A stretch of 64,000 nt of DNA from Lycorma delicatula (GCF_047948215.1 NC_134463.1:52201201-52265200); one strand, 5' to 3'. Positions 12,074 through 23,841 are shown, numbered from the stretch's first letter. Notes: generated by a model from the sequence alone, not told the origin. Made by a program: numbers and translations.

Positions 12074-12660
12074 ATGATCCCTGAATTTGCAGGTGACCCT
12101 CTATCATTAAATCAATTTACCACTTACTGTGATGAATTTCTTGTAAATTCTATATTAGTAATGGCCCTGACAGTTTTCAAAATGATGTTCAATTCTTAAT
12201 TTTTTGGCGAAGATTAAATCACAAAGTTTAGACATAGTAATAGCTAGTAATACTGATGAATGAAGCGGCATAGAACAAGTTTTATTAGATAATTATTCAG
12301 AAGAAACATTAAGTATGTTTACCACCAACGTCCAATCTGAAATGATCGAATACAATTTTTTAAATAATAATAATCAAATTAAAAAAAAAAGCTGCTGCAA
12401 CCCGAAACCCAAATAATTTTAAATACCAAACACGACAATCCGCTAATTATTACCAAAGTAATATGCCAAAAGGTCGAATTTTTCAAAAATCTTATTTTAA
12501 CACCTTTCAATAGGCAACAATAGAACAATCTAGAACCTAATTATTTTCAAAGACCCCCTTCCCAAAATCGCAATCAGAGACTCTTGTTTAAAAGAAGACA
12601 AGAAACTTCAGTAAGTATATCAACCAAAAACGCTGTAGAACCACCCAAATAAACAACTAA
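12074..12660 (+). pseudogene. Decayed gag-like ORF of an LTR (gypsy-type) retroelement
   Basis: The frame from 12,074 begins MIPEFAGDPLSLNQF, which resembles the capsid start seen in gypsy-type Gag proteins. After several frameshifts and stops it continues through a stretch reading DNYSEETLSMFTTNVQSE. It ends in an Asn/Gln/Arg-rich part (ANYYQSNMPKGRIFQ, then FQRPPSQNRNQ near 12,560) like the nucleocapsid tail of insect gypsy elements, which lack zinc knuckles. No protease, RT or LTR was found nearby. The assignment rests on composition and short motifs only. Confidence 0.45.
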
Positions 12661-14010
12661 ACTGAAATTAGATAACAGGAATTAAATTTACATAAAAAAC
12701 TTTTACATCAAAATTTTTGTTTGTAATTGCCCTTTAAAATGATTTGTCGTAATCTTACCTTTCCATTTCAACAATTTGAAATGGTCTCTCCTGGTTTCGT
12801 GGGGTACGGTGGTCTCTTCCTGAAAATTAGATCCTATATAGGTAGGAGCATTTGTTAAATTTCATTTTTCTATGTTTAATTGCAGAAACGTAATTTAAAG
12901 ATTTATCATATTTTGTTAAGGCTCGGTATATTAGAAAATAGAAAAAAGATAATAAAAAATATTAATTTATAAAAAAACAGTATCAATTAAGACAAGTAAT
13001 GTTGTGTTGTTTTTAAAATAAGTTTCAAAAAAAGGGGGAAAACTACTATGGTTAGTTATTATTAATATTTTTCATTATTATTTCTTCTTTCTCATTTATT
13101 CATTTACAAAATTTAATCTATAATATATGAAAAAGTATTCTCATTGTCTAATGATGATAATTGTTAACAATCTGAAATGGTCATTTATAAACGATTTTTG
13201 ATTTCCAGTTTATGAAAGAAAATAAATAATAGGTATAATAATACTCTCTATTTTTTTTTTTTTCAAAGACGAGTAAAATTTTAAGCTATATACAAATACC
13301 AAAACATATAAACAGGAACGTTACCAGCGATTTTAATTAATATGAAGCTGAGAAATTCTGTGTATTGTTGAATACAACTGATAGCTTTGAGAATAAATCT
13401 TATTGTACGGAGGAACTGCACTGTCAATTTGTGGTAGTAAATCTTGAAACTGAAACAGGAAATTTCTCTTTACTAATACCTAGTCTTGTGATCCAATCAG
13501 AACATAAATTTGCTTCTATTTTATGATGTGTTACTTAAAGAATAATAAATAGGTAGTATAAAGATTAATTAATATTTTTGTAAGCGATTAAGATAAAAAA
13601 AAATTATAAATAAATTTGATAAATAAAATATGAACATAATTATTTATCAGTAGAATCACGAATATAATTTTAAAATTTATTTAATGATGTCAATTTTTTG
13701 TACTATTACGTTTAATTTATCCACTGCAACTGTGTAATTATAAAGGGAAACTACAGCGTTCAATCAAAATTTTATCGAGGCTTTTCCAAATGTTCTCTAT
13801 ACTTAATCAAATAAATACAAAAAAGAAGTTATAAAAATTTCGGAAAATGCAGAAATGTACGTACGTTTGAATGTATTTTGATTAATATATCTGTACTGCC
13901 TAGACGTAAATTCTTCAGAACTGGTTCAAAATATGTTTATATATGAGGTATTTATGGCATTTAATTTTGGATAAGATTAAAAAAAAGGGAGAGGTAGTTT
14001 ATACCATTTT
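12661..14010. other. AT-rich spacer, no gene seen
   Basis: No ORF over 60 codons, no recognised repeat and no splice-supported exon. It may hold further decayed LTR-element sequence that cannot be read. Confidence 0.5.
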
Positions 14011-14016
14011 ATTTTT

Positions 14017-14470
14017 ACTTCTTTGTAGGAAGTAAAAAAAAGTATTTTGATCCTGAAAAATCTCTGTTATCAGATTTCAACGGAAATGTCCATGATCATC
14101 CATGAATCCATTTTGACTAGTTTCGGCGTGACGTCTGCACGTACGTATTTGTATGTATCTCTCATAACTCAGACAACTAGGTGTAGAATGTTGAAACTTT
14201 GGATTAGGAGGACTGTTGTAACATCTATTGTGCCCCTTTTGATTCCAAAGGTGTCCAAAAAAAGCCCAAAATCAAAAAAATTTGGATTTTTGACTTTTTC
14301 TTAACTATAATAACAAGCGCTTATCGAGATTGTTTCAACGATATATCATATGTGGTACTTATTTTCATTGGTTCCAGAGTTAGAGCCGAATGAAATTTTA
14401 ATTAATGAAATATTTGGATCTTACAAGGGGAAGGCACATCGGTTCGAATCAGACTTCATTAAAATCAATA
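14017..14470 (+). mobile_element. Truncated copy of the ~685-bp inverted-repeat element
   Basis: It begins with ACTTCTTTGTAGGAAGTA and follows the complete copies at 39,707 and 49,640 through the TCAGATTTCAACGGAAAT and GAAATATTTGGATCTTAC blocks. It stops near CACATCGGTTCGAATCAGAC, where Jockey sequence takes over. The TTCGAATC in it looks like a tRNA B box, but no A box is present. Confidence 0.75.
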
Positions 14471-14496
14471 TTCACTTAACTTCATTCATTTCATTT

Positions 14497-16340
14497 AACT
14501 TGAAAATATTTATATTCTAGGAAAGATTTTAGCAGTCCATAGAAAATATGCGGTAACACCTTTACTAATTTATAGAACAACCCTACGTGCCAAACTTTGT
14601 CAACAGCTGACTGGCATCTAGGAAACCGCTAAACAGTATTTTTTGTTGTCTAGAGCATGATTTTATAAAGTTAACAATTCTATTTCCTTGCTCCACAGTA
14701 GCATGTTTCTCTCTAAACCCAAATCTGTGATTTGGAATTTGATCATTTAAGAAGAACTTCATTCTATTAAAAAAAGGAGTTTTTCAAATAATAGAAAGCA
14801 CTGAAAACAGGCTGATAAGCCTACAAGATTTAACATCTGTTTGTTTTATATACCCGGTTTTTGTATAAAAATTATTTCTGAAATTTTCCACGGATCAGGA
14901 AAATGACCAATTTGATTAACATCATAAGAAATTAAAGTGAATAAACGTATCGAGGTAATGAATGAAGTACCTTACCGGTGGTTAAATCATATCCCGGGGC
15001 CTTTGTTGGATGTACTTAGTTGTTACACTGGTCGTGGAATGTAAAGCGATTAATTGGTAAGGACATTTGAAAAGGAGAAATCAAATATTCGGAAATCTTC
15101 CTAATTTCATTTGGATTTATTTCGATGTATTGAGCTGGAACGCTTTGGAAAAGTACTCGGCAAATAAGATCGCCTTCTCTTAAAAATTTATTTTTCATGT
15201 TCCATTATTTTTATGGTGAGGAGGAATAGACTGCTGGGGTCTCTTGAACAACTTTGTAGCTTTCCATAAGTATATTCAGCAGACTGCCAATCAGAGATAT
15301 CTTCAATATAAGATTGAAACGAAATGTATTTAAAAGTTTGAATTAATTTCTTTAATTCTTGAGAAGCCCTGTTAAATCTTCCATTATCAACAGAGTAACG
15401 AGTTATCTGCCATACACATCGAAGTCTCCGGCGGTTCTTCTATCTTTTCTTTGATTAAGACCGGATATGTATTTTGAGCTGGGGTAGTAGAATCCAAGTT
15501 GAGAGTGGACGATGACTGAATCAATCTAGTCAATTCGTGTACTGCATTATGCACATCGGCCGGTGATTTTAAAGGCACGTCCAACCTTGTATTTTCCTCC
15601 AAAAGTTCTTGAAAACGTCGTTTAGCGGTCAACAGACTGGGAGATCGAGTAGTTGAATAACGCAAATAGATATCGTAAGCATCACAGGTGTATGATCTGA
15701 CGGCAAGTCAAAATATGGTTCATTATGTAAATAGTTTTTATAAATGCCTTTGAAAATGAAAAAATCCAGAAGATCGGGAATTTAAAGATTTGTAGGCCAG
15801 TAGGTTGGTTCTCCAGAAGACAAACACTCCAAATTATTCTCAATAATTGATCTGTAAAGTTTCCTGCCTTTTGGTATGTTAGTTGCGATCCCTAGTGTAG
15901 GTGCTTAGAATTCCAATCATCACCACAAATAAATCTTGGACCCAAGAATCTAATGAATGATGTAAACTTCATAGCATGCCTTGGTGGGCAGTAAACGGTA
16001 GAGATAGAAAATTGTGATCATTCATCGTGGACAATCACGGTAGTGGCTTGTAAAAAAGTCCTTTTTGTGTTCAAGCGATATAAAGAGAGAAAAATTACTT
16101 TTAATAAAAGCAGCAGTGAATTTCCCATCAGAAAATGCACGGAAGTGTGCAACTTTGCATATTTCCGTGTGCATTCCCTGATGGGTGATTTGTGCAATAT
16201 AGTATAGCCATGAAAGTTGACAAAATGTGTATCAATAAACCTTGTTCCAGATATAAGCATTATGTTTATCTTATTATTATTTAAAAGAACTTCTAACTCT
16301 AGTTTTTTATCAGACAACCCGTTAATATTTCAGTTTGCTA
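14497..16340 (-). pseudogene. Jockey ORF2 remnant (endonuclease and N-terminal RT)
   Basis: Readable islands are 16,317-16,018 (endonuclease N-terminus, with ISGTRF where ETRF is expected), 15,665-15,387 (linker) and 15,198-15,016 (RT approach, ISEYLISPFQMSLPINRFTFH). Unframed RT pieces KAPGYDL, LISLFSVLS and FLDASQ follow. They align by eye with the 61.5-63.7 kb copy. Copy 1 is more decayed than that one. Confidence 0.75.
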
Positions 16341-16515
16341 GTCTGCAAGAGTTGTTTATTTTTTCTCAAGACGATTCATGAATAATCCAATCATATTTTC
16401 AAGCATTTTTCAAATGTTTAAAACATGGTCCACGACATTCATGAGCCCATGAATATTTTGGTTATCAATAGTTTGTTGATCATAGAGACTATATATTTTA
16501 ACTTTTTCAGCTAGG
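14497..16515 (-). mobile_element. Jockey-clade LINE remnant, copy 1
   Basis: The copy matches the plus-strand Jockey copy at 61,430-64,000. Read leftward, it has the last ~40 codons of ORF1 (from about 16,500), the endonuclease start (NINGLSDKKLE, near 16,330), a linker (15,665-15,387) and the RT up to palm motif A, FLDASQ then DKVWH (near 14,620). It ends in mid-RT beside the element at 14,017. Many frameshifts and stops are present; the second RT half, including the catalytic DD, is gone. Confidence 0.8.
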
Positions 16516-16699
16516 AAGGATCAGAAATAATCAGCCTATTATTATATTCATTACTTTTAGTTTTTAGGGGCATCGACTACTTTGGTCATTAGCCCCATCC
16601 CACTTCAAAAAAAAAAAATAATAAAAAAAAAGTTCAGTGATTCACAATCTCATGAATCAAAAAAGGTCAAAAATTACATTTTTCTATAACTTCGAATCC

Positions 16700-18337
16700 A
16701 AAAAAATTACTTCCTAGGCTTTCGTTTCGGCCATCCTTTCTTGCACCGCTTCTCCATTCTTCAAACGGCCTCAACCTCTGATGACAGCGTATCTGAGGCC
16801 TCAGACATGGCATCGTCTTCCTCTCTTTCCGATGCCAGTGACGTTCTGCGGCTGACGTCAGGAGACAAAAACTTCGTTGGTGCAGTTAGCATCGTTGTTA
16901 TTGAATCTAAACTAGCAAGCGATGCACTTTCCGCGGCTGATGAGCTGAATTCTATCTCTACTGCAGTGCTGGGTCCAGCTGAAATAGATGCTCTCACTGA
17001 AGCTGTTCTTTGAGCTTTTGGAGGCTCCATTATTGCAGTTTTTATATCATCTTTATCTGGTGCTTTCTCGATAGTAACTTGCACCTCCATTTCGGTGGAC
17101 TCGGATTTTCTTGTCACAATTTCTTTAGGCTTGTGACTAGTCGACGGAGTGATCTGTTTTTTTTTGTCAGATAAGTCAAGATTTTTAATTTTTACGCTAG
17201 TTGGTGGCTTTACAATCGCAGATTTGGCTGGTTTTTTTAAACGGCGTTGGTGCGTCCCTCATGTCAACGGGGTCAGTCCGGGGATGAGCCGTCTCATCTT
17301 TACTTTGTTTTCTCTGAAGAGTCGACTCAATCTTTGAATCAATGATTCTTTCAATCATTGTTGCAAAACTTGGTGCCATCGTGTTAAGCAACTGCTCCAC
17401 ATTAATTTTAGATGTGGAAGGGGCAGCCGCTGCTTCTGCATAAGAAGTCGATGGTGTACGCTGATTAACAATTTTCTTCGCTTCAGGATAACTGACCTTC
17501 TGAAGCGTTTTAACTTTCTGAATGGCTGTTTCTAATTTATATGTAGGACAGTTCCTTGAACGTCAGTTGTGGTGCCCTTTACAGTTAACGCAGATTGGAG
17601 GGTCTTAACATGGGTCACCCTCGTGTGTTTCTCTCCACATATACATATTTCCTGCGCTTCACATCTAGCTACTGTGTGTCCGAATCGTTGACACTTAAAA
17701 CATCTCATCGGCTGCGGAATGAATGCCCGTACATCAAGCCGATGGAGCTCGTACCTTTTCAGGAAGGTTCGGCCTATTAAATGTTAAAACATGCGAGGCC
17801 GAAGGAACAACTTCACCATTTCTTCGCATGGTTAGTCTGCAACACTGAGTCACTCCCTGACTCGACATTTCTTGTACAATTTCTTCTTCTGTACAATTAA
17901 GAAGATCGCGACAAACAACAACTCCCCTGGATGAGTTAAGTTTGCTATGTGGTTGGACAGAAACCGCAAATTCACCGATCTTCTTCAACGCCTGAACTTT
18001 CTGGCTTTGGATGTCGTTGATGGTTTCGACATGTAATCCATTAAAAGTTTTACGAATTTCCTTAACAGGACCACCAGCACAATTTGTTATTTCTCTTGCG
18101 ATTAAAAATGGGCTAACTTTTTGAAAGTTTCCATTCTACTTTGTAATTTAAAAAATCTTGGTTTGGGAGCATTGTTTCCAAACAACGACTTTCTCAATTC
18201 CCTACTGATTTTGTCAGCAACTCTCTTGATTTTATCTGACTCCTTGCTCTTTTCCTCGTCGCTTGTGGCGAATCGGAGGTTTCTAAACGAGGGTGTTTAC
18301 GTGCACCCTCTGCCACGTTAGTTTGTTCAATAGTCAT
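16700..18337 (-). pseudogene. ORF1 of I-clade copy 2 (zinc-knuckle gag-like), frameshifted
   Basis: The start at 18,337 (MTIEQTNVAEGARKHPRLE) matches copy 1. After an early frameshift the conserved central region is readable at 17,988-17,734 (SSRGVVVCRDLLNCTEEEIV), followed by degraded Cys/His knuckles (about 17,715-17,550). A C-terminal part at 17,117-16,761 is rich in Ser and Glu and differs from the Pro/Arg-rich end of copy 1. Divergence from copy 1 is substantial, so the two are different subfamilies or old copies. It would encode an RNA-binding particle protein if intact. Confidence 0.8.
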
Positions 18338-18878
18338 GAACATTTTTCCCTTATGTAGCAAGGCTAGCCGCCGGGGTACACCCCCACTCCAGGGCTACTA
18401 ACCTTGGAGGTCCGATCCGGTACTCCGGTGGAACCGGCATATGTTCTGGCAGAGAGCAGATGCGCAATCTCTGCACTGACTCCAGGCTCCTACTCAACCG
18501 AAGATTTCAGAGCTCCCATGCACCGACATTCATGGGCACCATTGCTACATGCTTGCCATCGCAGAGGGCATGCGGATAAAGGAAGGGTCTCCGTTACACC
18601 TGCAATAACATTGACCCTGGCCGCCACATCAGCAGCTATAAAAGTCGTATGAGTCCATTTCGTTTATTATTCCATTTCCTGCAGGTAGCCGAAAAATTCA
18701 GTCCGTTTAGTGACCTGAAGTTGGAAACAGGTCAAACGTATAAAAGCATAATCGAGGAATTTACTCGGAACCCCGTTAGCCAGCTATGTGTAATGTACGT
18801 AAGTACAGCTGTTGCCGCCCTGGACAGGGAACATAGATGCTGTGTTCCAGACGTAAGGATTATCTACCTCAGGGCTAA
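18338..18878 (-). promoter_or_regulatory. 5' UTR of I-clade copy 2
   Basis: Conserved with 10,082-10,624 of copy 1 over its whole length, including the stretch near 18,365-18,450. That such a leader survives in an ORF2-less element is consistent with it carrying the element's own promoter. Confidence 0.6.
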
Positions 18879-18888
18879 ATTCATTACT

Positions 18889-19555
18889 ATTGTTATTATT
18901 AACATTACTACTATTATAATTATGAAAATCTTTGTTAATCGAGTTAGTTACACGAACTCTTCTACGAACTCTCTAGCACTCGATTGTTATTATTGACATT
19001 AATATAATTACGTTGATCAAGAAAATGTGTATAAATTTTACCTCAAATTGATCTTACAATCCATACGCTCTACTAGAACTAGCAAAAAATATGAATTAAA
19101 TTCGTTTAAGTTACTCTTATTTTCAAAAACCTACTTATGCTTTACAGTTCATTAAATACCAAAATTTGTTTGTTTCTCTTTATTTATTTTGTTGTAAATA
19201 AATATTATTAAATTTAAATTCATCTAAAATCATCGAAGCGAATTTAAAATCGGCACAAATATTGATATTTTTTTTATATTTGTAGAAATGAAAAGATACG
19301 AAAAAAGTTCGTTGAAATTTTCCCCCTTCATCCATAGTTTCAAAATTTCACCTCTAACCAACTACGAAATATATTTCAAGATTAGCATAACAGATCTTTA
19401 TGTTGATGTTAAAATATATCGGTACGTTTATATAGAAAACCATCTTGAAGGATATAAGTACAAAATTTTGATATTCAACTTCATTCAATTACATAGTTTT
19501 AAAAGTAGATCTAATTTATGTTTACTTCTGGTTTGTTTGTGTGCTGATAAAGATG
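18889..19555. other. AT-rich spacer, no gene seen
   Basis: On the minus strand the first part reads as Asn-rich pieces that could be upstream Jockey ORF1, but this is weak. An open frame at 19,288-19,605 (+) has no recognised motif and runs into the SINE. Confidence 0.4.
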
Positions 19556-19690
19556 CCTCTCGTTTTTTTCCCGGAGGTCCCGGGTTCAATCCCGGTCAAA
19601 AATGACATTTTTACATGCTACAGAATTGTCATTCATCTCATCCTCTGAAACAATACTTAACACGTCCTGGAAGCTAAAAAAAAAATAAAA
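19556..19690 (+). mobile_element. SINE family 1, 5'-truncated copy
   Basis: It has the region CCCGGAGGTCCCGGGTTC (B box) and CAATCCCGGTCA, then the body ending in CTCATCCTCTGAAACAATAC and an A-rich tail from about 19,677. The A-box half of the tRNA head is missing. Confidence 0.8.
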
Positions 19691-20520
19691 AATAGTAAAC
19701 AAAGTCTGTTTGAAAGTCTTAATATGAAAGAGATATATTTACCGTTTTCCTTTCTTATATAATGAACTATACTAATGTGTGATAGTTCGATCAGGTAAAA
19801 ATCAATTATATCTAAATTCAAATTTAATTAATTTTCATCATCTTGGTCTTCGTTAATTAAAATAATTGTTTTCTCTTCAGAAATTATAACTAATAATTTA
19901 AAATACCCAAATATTCGAAAAGATAATAAAATAAATAATTTTGTTTTTCATGGTCTCACAAATCCTTAAAATTTAAATCAGAACAACTTAAGCGTAATAT
20001 TTTTAAAAAATTGTCATAAACGATAATTTCAGATTCCTGTGTATTCAGGAAATAGAAAAATCAGTGATGGATCCGCTTGTGTTTATTCGGTAAAATGATG
20101 TTTTATATATGATGTTTTTATACTTTCAATAAAATATACATCTTGTAAGAAGTTTGAAAACATTAATATATTTACTTGACTAATACGAATGCCTGTTTTC
20201 AAACAATGTTTTTTATTCATCTAATAAAATAGATGGATATTGTTAACAATTATTAAATTCCTGTTATTAACTCTAGTTTTCACATAAATTAAAAAAAATA
20301 AATTTGCGCGCGTGTGTGTGTGTGTTGGCCTCGATTTATTTTAATATCCGAGGAACGAAGTGATGTAGACTTTAAAGTTGGTAAAATGGCTTTTACTACA
20401 TGAGCCATTAATTTTATTAATTTCTTGAAAAACTCCATCTAAGCGGAAGATACAGAGGTAGGGGATTATCATTCGATAAAAATTTCCCAAGATTAAATCC
20501 CTTATTTTTTTTTCGGACTT
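19691..20520. other. AT-rich spacer
   Basis: No coding sequence is recognised. A short GC/GT alternating tract occurs at about 20,305-20,325. Confidence 0.55.
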
Positions 20521-22068
20521 GAAAATTTAATAATAGTTGGAGATTGGAATGCAAGCATTGGAAAACGCAAGGAAGGAAATATAGTGGGTGAATACGGGCT
20601 GGGCAAAAGGAATGAAAGAGGGGACCGACTTATAGAGTTTTGCATGAAGTATAATTTAGTAATTGCCAACACCCAATTTAAAAATCATAATAGAAGAATA
20701 TACACTTGGAAAAAGCCAGGCGATACTGCAAGGTATCAGATAGATTATATCATGGTTAAGCAAAGATTTAGAAATCAACTCGTGGACTGCAAAACTTACC
20801 CTGGAGCAGACAATGATAGCGACCATAATTTGGTGTTAATGGGGTTTATGGGGTTAAAAAACCAGAAGAAAAGAGAGGAGAGTGGAAGAAGTGTTAGGAG
20901 AAGACCAATTTGGTTTCAGGAAAAGTATAGGGACAAGGGAAGCAATTTTAGGCCTCAGATTAATTGTAGAAGGAAGATTAAAGAAAAACAAACCAACATA
21001 CTTGGCGTTTATAGACCTAGAAAAGGCATTCGATAACGTAGACTGGAATAAAATGTTCAGCATTTAAAAAAAATTAGGGTTCAAATACAGATATAGAAGA
21101 ACAATTGCTAACATGTACAGGAACCAAACAGCAACAGTAATAATTGAAGAACATAAGAAAGAAGCCTAATAAGAAAGGGAGTCCGACAAGGATGTTCCCT
21201 ATCTCCGTTACTTTTTAATCTTTACATGGAACTAGCAGTTAATGATGTTAAAGAACAATTTAGATTCGGAGTAACAGTACAAGGTGAAAAGATAAAGATG
21301 CTACGATTTGCTAATGATATAGTAATTCTAGCCGAGAGTAAAAAGGATTTAGAAGAATCAATGAACGGCATAGATGAAGTCCTACGCAAGAACTATCGCA
21401 TGAAAATAAACAAGAACAAAACAAAAGTAATGAAATGTATTAGAAATAACAAAGATGGACCGCTGAATGTGAAAATAGGAGGAGAAAAGATTATGGAGGT
21501 AGAATAATTTTGTTATTTGGGAAGTAGAATTACTAAAGATGGACGAAGCAGGAGCGATATAAAATGCCGAATAGCACAAGCTAAACGAGCCTTCAGCAAG
21601 AAATATAATTTTTTTACATCAAAAATTAATTTAAATGTCACGAAAAGATTTTTGAAAGTATGTGTTTGGAGTGTCGCTTTATATGGAAGTGAAACTTGGA
21701 CGATCGGAGTATCTGAGAAGAAAAGATTAGAAGCTTTTGAAATGTGATGCAATAGGAGAATGTTAAAAATCAGATGGGTGGATAAAGTGACAAATGAAGA
21801 GGTATTGCGGCAAATACATGAAGAAAGAAGCGTTTGGAAAAATATAGTTAAAAGAAGAGATAGACGTAGGCCACATACTAAGGCATCCTGGAATAGTCGC
21901 TTTAATATTGGAAGGACAGGTAGAAAGAAAAAATTGTGTAGGCAGGCCACGTTTGGAATATGTAAAACAAATTGTTAGGGATGTAGGATGTAGAGGGTAT
22001 ACTGAAATGAAACGACTAGCACTAGAAAGGGAATCTTGGAGAGCTGCATCAAACCAGTCAAATGACTG
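20521..22068 (+). pseudogene. RTE-like ORF, endonuclease C-half fused to RT remnants
   Basis: The endonuclease half reads GDWNASIG (about 20,540), then [17 protein letters not shown] and the catalytic end SDHNLV (near 20,820). This gives the ancestral GDWN motif that copy C has lost. The RT part has frameshifts at about 21,065 and 21,167 and stops at 21,505 and 21,747. Motif C reads RFANDIVILAES at about 21,305. Because the first Asp of the pair coordinates the catalytic metals, this copy could not polymerise even if the frame were restored. Confidence 0.85.
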
Positions 22069-22086
22069 AAGACAAAAAAAAAAAAA
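20521..22086 (+). mobile_element. RTE-like LINE, copy B, with a large internal deletion
   Basis: The copy starts abruptly within the endonuclease and ends in poly(A) at 22,074-22,086. Against copy C, about 0.9 kb between the endonuclease end and the RT is missing; the joint lies near 20,873-20,885. The RT aspartate pair is changed to Asn-Asp. Confidence 0.88.
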
Positions 22087-22129
22087 TTTTCTTTTTCTAC
22101 TGTTTTTGCATTCTTATTGATTTTTTGAT

Positions 22130-22208
22130 ACTTAGGTATTGCTTCACAGGTAGCAATGACAAGTAGCGTGTGAAATGCCATGCCTGACCGGGATTCGAAC
22201 CCGGCTTT
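22130..22208 (-). mobile_element. SINE family 1 fragment
   Basis: The minus strand carries the B box (GGGTTCGAATCCCGGTC) and the body to CCTGTGAAGCAATACCTAAG. Both the extreme 5' head and the 3' tail are missing. It lies 44 bases after RTE copy B. Confidence 0.75.
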
Positions 22209-23137
22209 TTTTATATTAGTAATATTTAAAAAATAAAAATTATTTCTCAGTAACTACCCATTCCCTTAAATACACAACAGTATTTCAAATATATGAATTC
22301 ATTTGTTGTTTTTTTATTAAATATATTATGAATTAATAGTTAATTATCTGTATAAAGTACGTTTTAGGAACGGCTTGTGTCTTATTTTCATTAATTTTAC
22401 AAATAGGTTGAGGGTTAACGAAATTCGATTATATTTCATATCTGACCTCTTGTTGTAAAAAATGTAAACTATGTAAATGAATTTTTACGTATAGGACATT
22501 AATCCTTTAAACAAAATTTTTAATCCGTCGAATGAGTGGAGCGGTGGTAAAAGTCGTAGATGAGAAAATATTTTGCTTATTATTATCTCTATGTAAACGA
22601 TATTTTTGAAAAAAAATCAAAAAACTACTCTTTCTACAATTACGCATATTTGAAATAAATGAATTTCAGAGTTGGTTTTCATTCAATTTACTACTGCCTA
22701 ATGATCAGTTATTATTGAACTAAAATCTTAATTTGATAATTCCTTTTTTAAATGTGAGAGTTACAAATATAAGTTATTGCTTATTTCATTGTACTTCTTT
22801 AAATAGAAATTTGAAATTTGGTAACGTGATTACTACATTTTAAAAACCGATATCAATAAATTACTATTGGTATAAAAAAAAATTTTGTTGATGAAGGGGA
22901 GATAACCTAACGTATAAAGTCGGTTAAAATTTGTAATATCTGCCGATATATTTTTTTAAAGGGATTTCTATTAGCTACACAAAAGTGAAATCTCATTCAA
23001 ATTAAACATTAAAAAGTAATTAAAAATAAAACAAAAAATAATAAAATAAATGAATAGCAATTCATCACAGCTGGTGTGTATTAGACGGGCATTGAAAAAG
23101 TCTGATCATTCAAGATCTTAAGTGAAACGCTCACTTG
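22209..23137. other. AT-rich spacer, no gene seen
   Basis: No recognised ORF or repeat. Confidence 0.55.
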
Positions 23138-23425
23138 TATAAAACTCCGGTGAGCCGACTTCAGTCGACCGCGGGAGACAGTCTGCTGGGTAGTGAGTGT
23201 CTGCTGGGTAGTGAGTACATCTCTTAGGCTCATTCGGTCAAATTCGTGAGGGCCGAGTTTGTCCGAGCAAGAGAGTAGCAGTTAGTCGTGGTAGTATGTT
23301 CTTTCTGTGTTCGACTTAGGTTAAGTACATTTATGATTGTTGTTCGGTGTACGTGTAATTATTTGTGTAACAACTATATTATTTTGGCGTATCCGATTAA
23401 ATCATCATCATCATCATCATTCTAA
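23138..23425 (+). promoter_or_regulatory. GC-richer island with TATA box and initiator arrangement
   Basis: TATAAAA at 23,138-23,144 is followed by TCAGT at 23,161-23,165, the arthropod initiator consensus, with the A 25 bp from the TATA start. That is slightly closer than usual. An 18-bp exact tandem duplication (23,181-23,198 and 23,199-23,216) and a possible splice donor GTTAAGT near 23,321 follow, then an ATC repeat at 23,402-23,420. It could be a promoter with a non-coding first exon or the end of an unrecognised LTR. No ORF follows. Confidence 0.4.
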
Positions 23426-23803
23426 CACAGAAAAATATTATTGAAGTGTAACTCAGGTATTGTCTATGGCAGTAAATTTATGTATTTCTTTTATTTATGG
23501 GGCGTGACAGTATAATATTTCAAAGCATAGTTTTCATTACGCATATTGAAAATTTTGTGCATTCCATACGTAATATTTTAATAATAACTGATCTTTTAAT
23601 GTGTCAAAGAAACATCGAAGCATTTAATTCATTTCTTAAAAGCCATATTAGATTTAAATTTGTCCATTGACCCAAACGAGATTGTTTCATTCTTAGATAA
23701 CTGATACATAGTTATAAGTTATCTATCTAATGATAGATAAGACATCAAGTTGTCGATCTAATGTTGATTATACAAATGAAAATAAATAATTTTATTTATG
23801 TTA

Positions 23804-23841
<38 letters not shown>

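Larger units (their letters stand above)
16556..18878 (-). mobile_element. ORF1-only derivative of the I-clade LINE (copy 2), with 10-bp TSD
   Basis: This 2.3-kb element has the family's 5' end (minus-strand GCCCTGAGGTAGATAATCC), the 5' UTR, ORF1, and then almost at once the family's 3' terminal box (16,564-16,600). The whole ORF2 (about 3.5 kb in copy 1) is absent. ATTCATTACT flanks it at 16,546-16,555 and 18,879-18,888, so both ends are genuine insertion boundaries. Either it was inserted full length and later lost ORF2, or it was mobilised as an ORF2-less RNA by an autonomous relative. Confidence 0.88.

Noticed and set aside
14430..14460. TTCGAATC in the 14-kb and 40-kb elements as a tRNA remnant
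   Set aside because: Only a B-box-like string is present, with no A box or acceptor-stem pairing nearby.
23402..23420. ATC repeats as a CRISPR-like or coding array
   Set aside because: A simple trinucleotide microsatellite with no spacers and no ORF.
23138..23425. Calling this a full LTR
   Set aside because: No second copy, no TG...CA ends and no convincing primer-binding site or polypurine tract were found.
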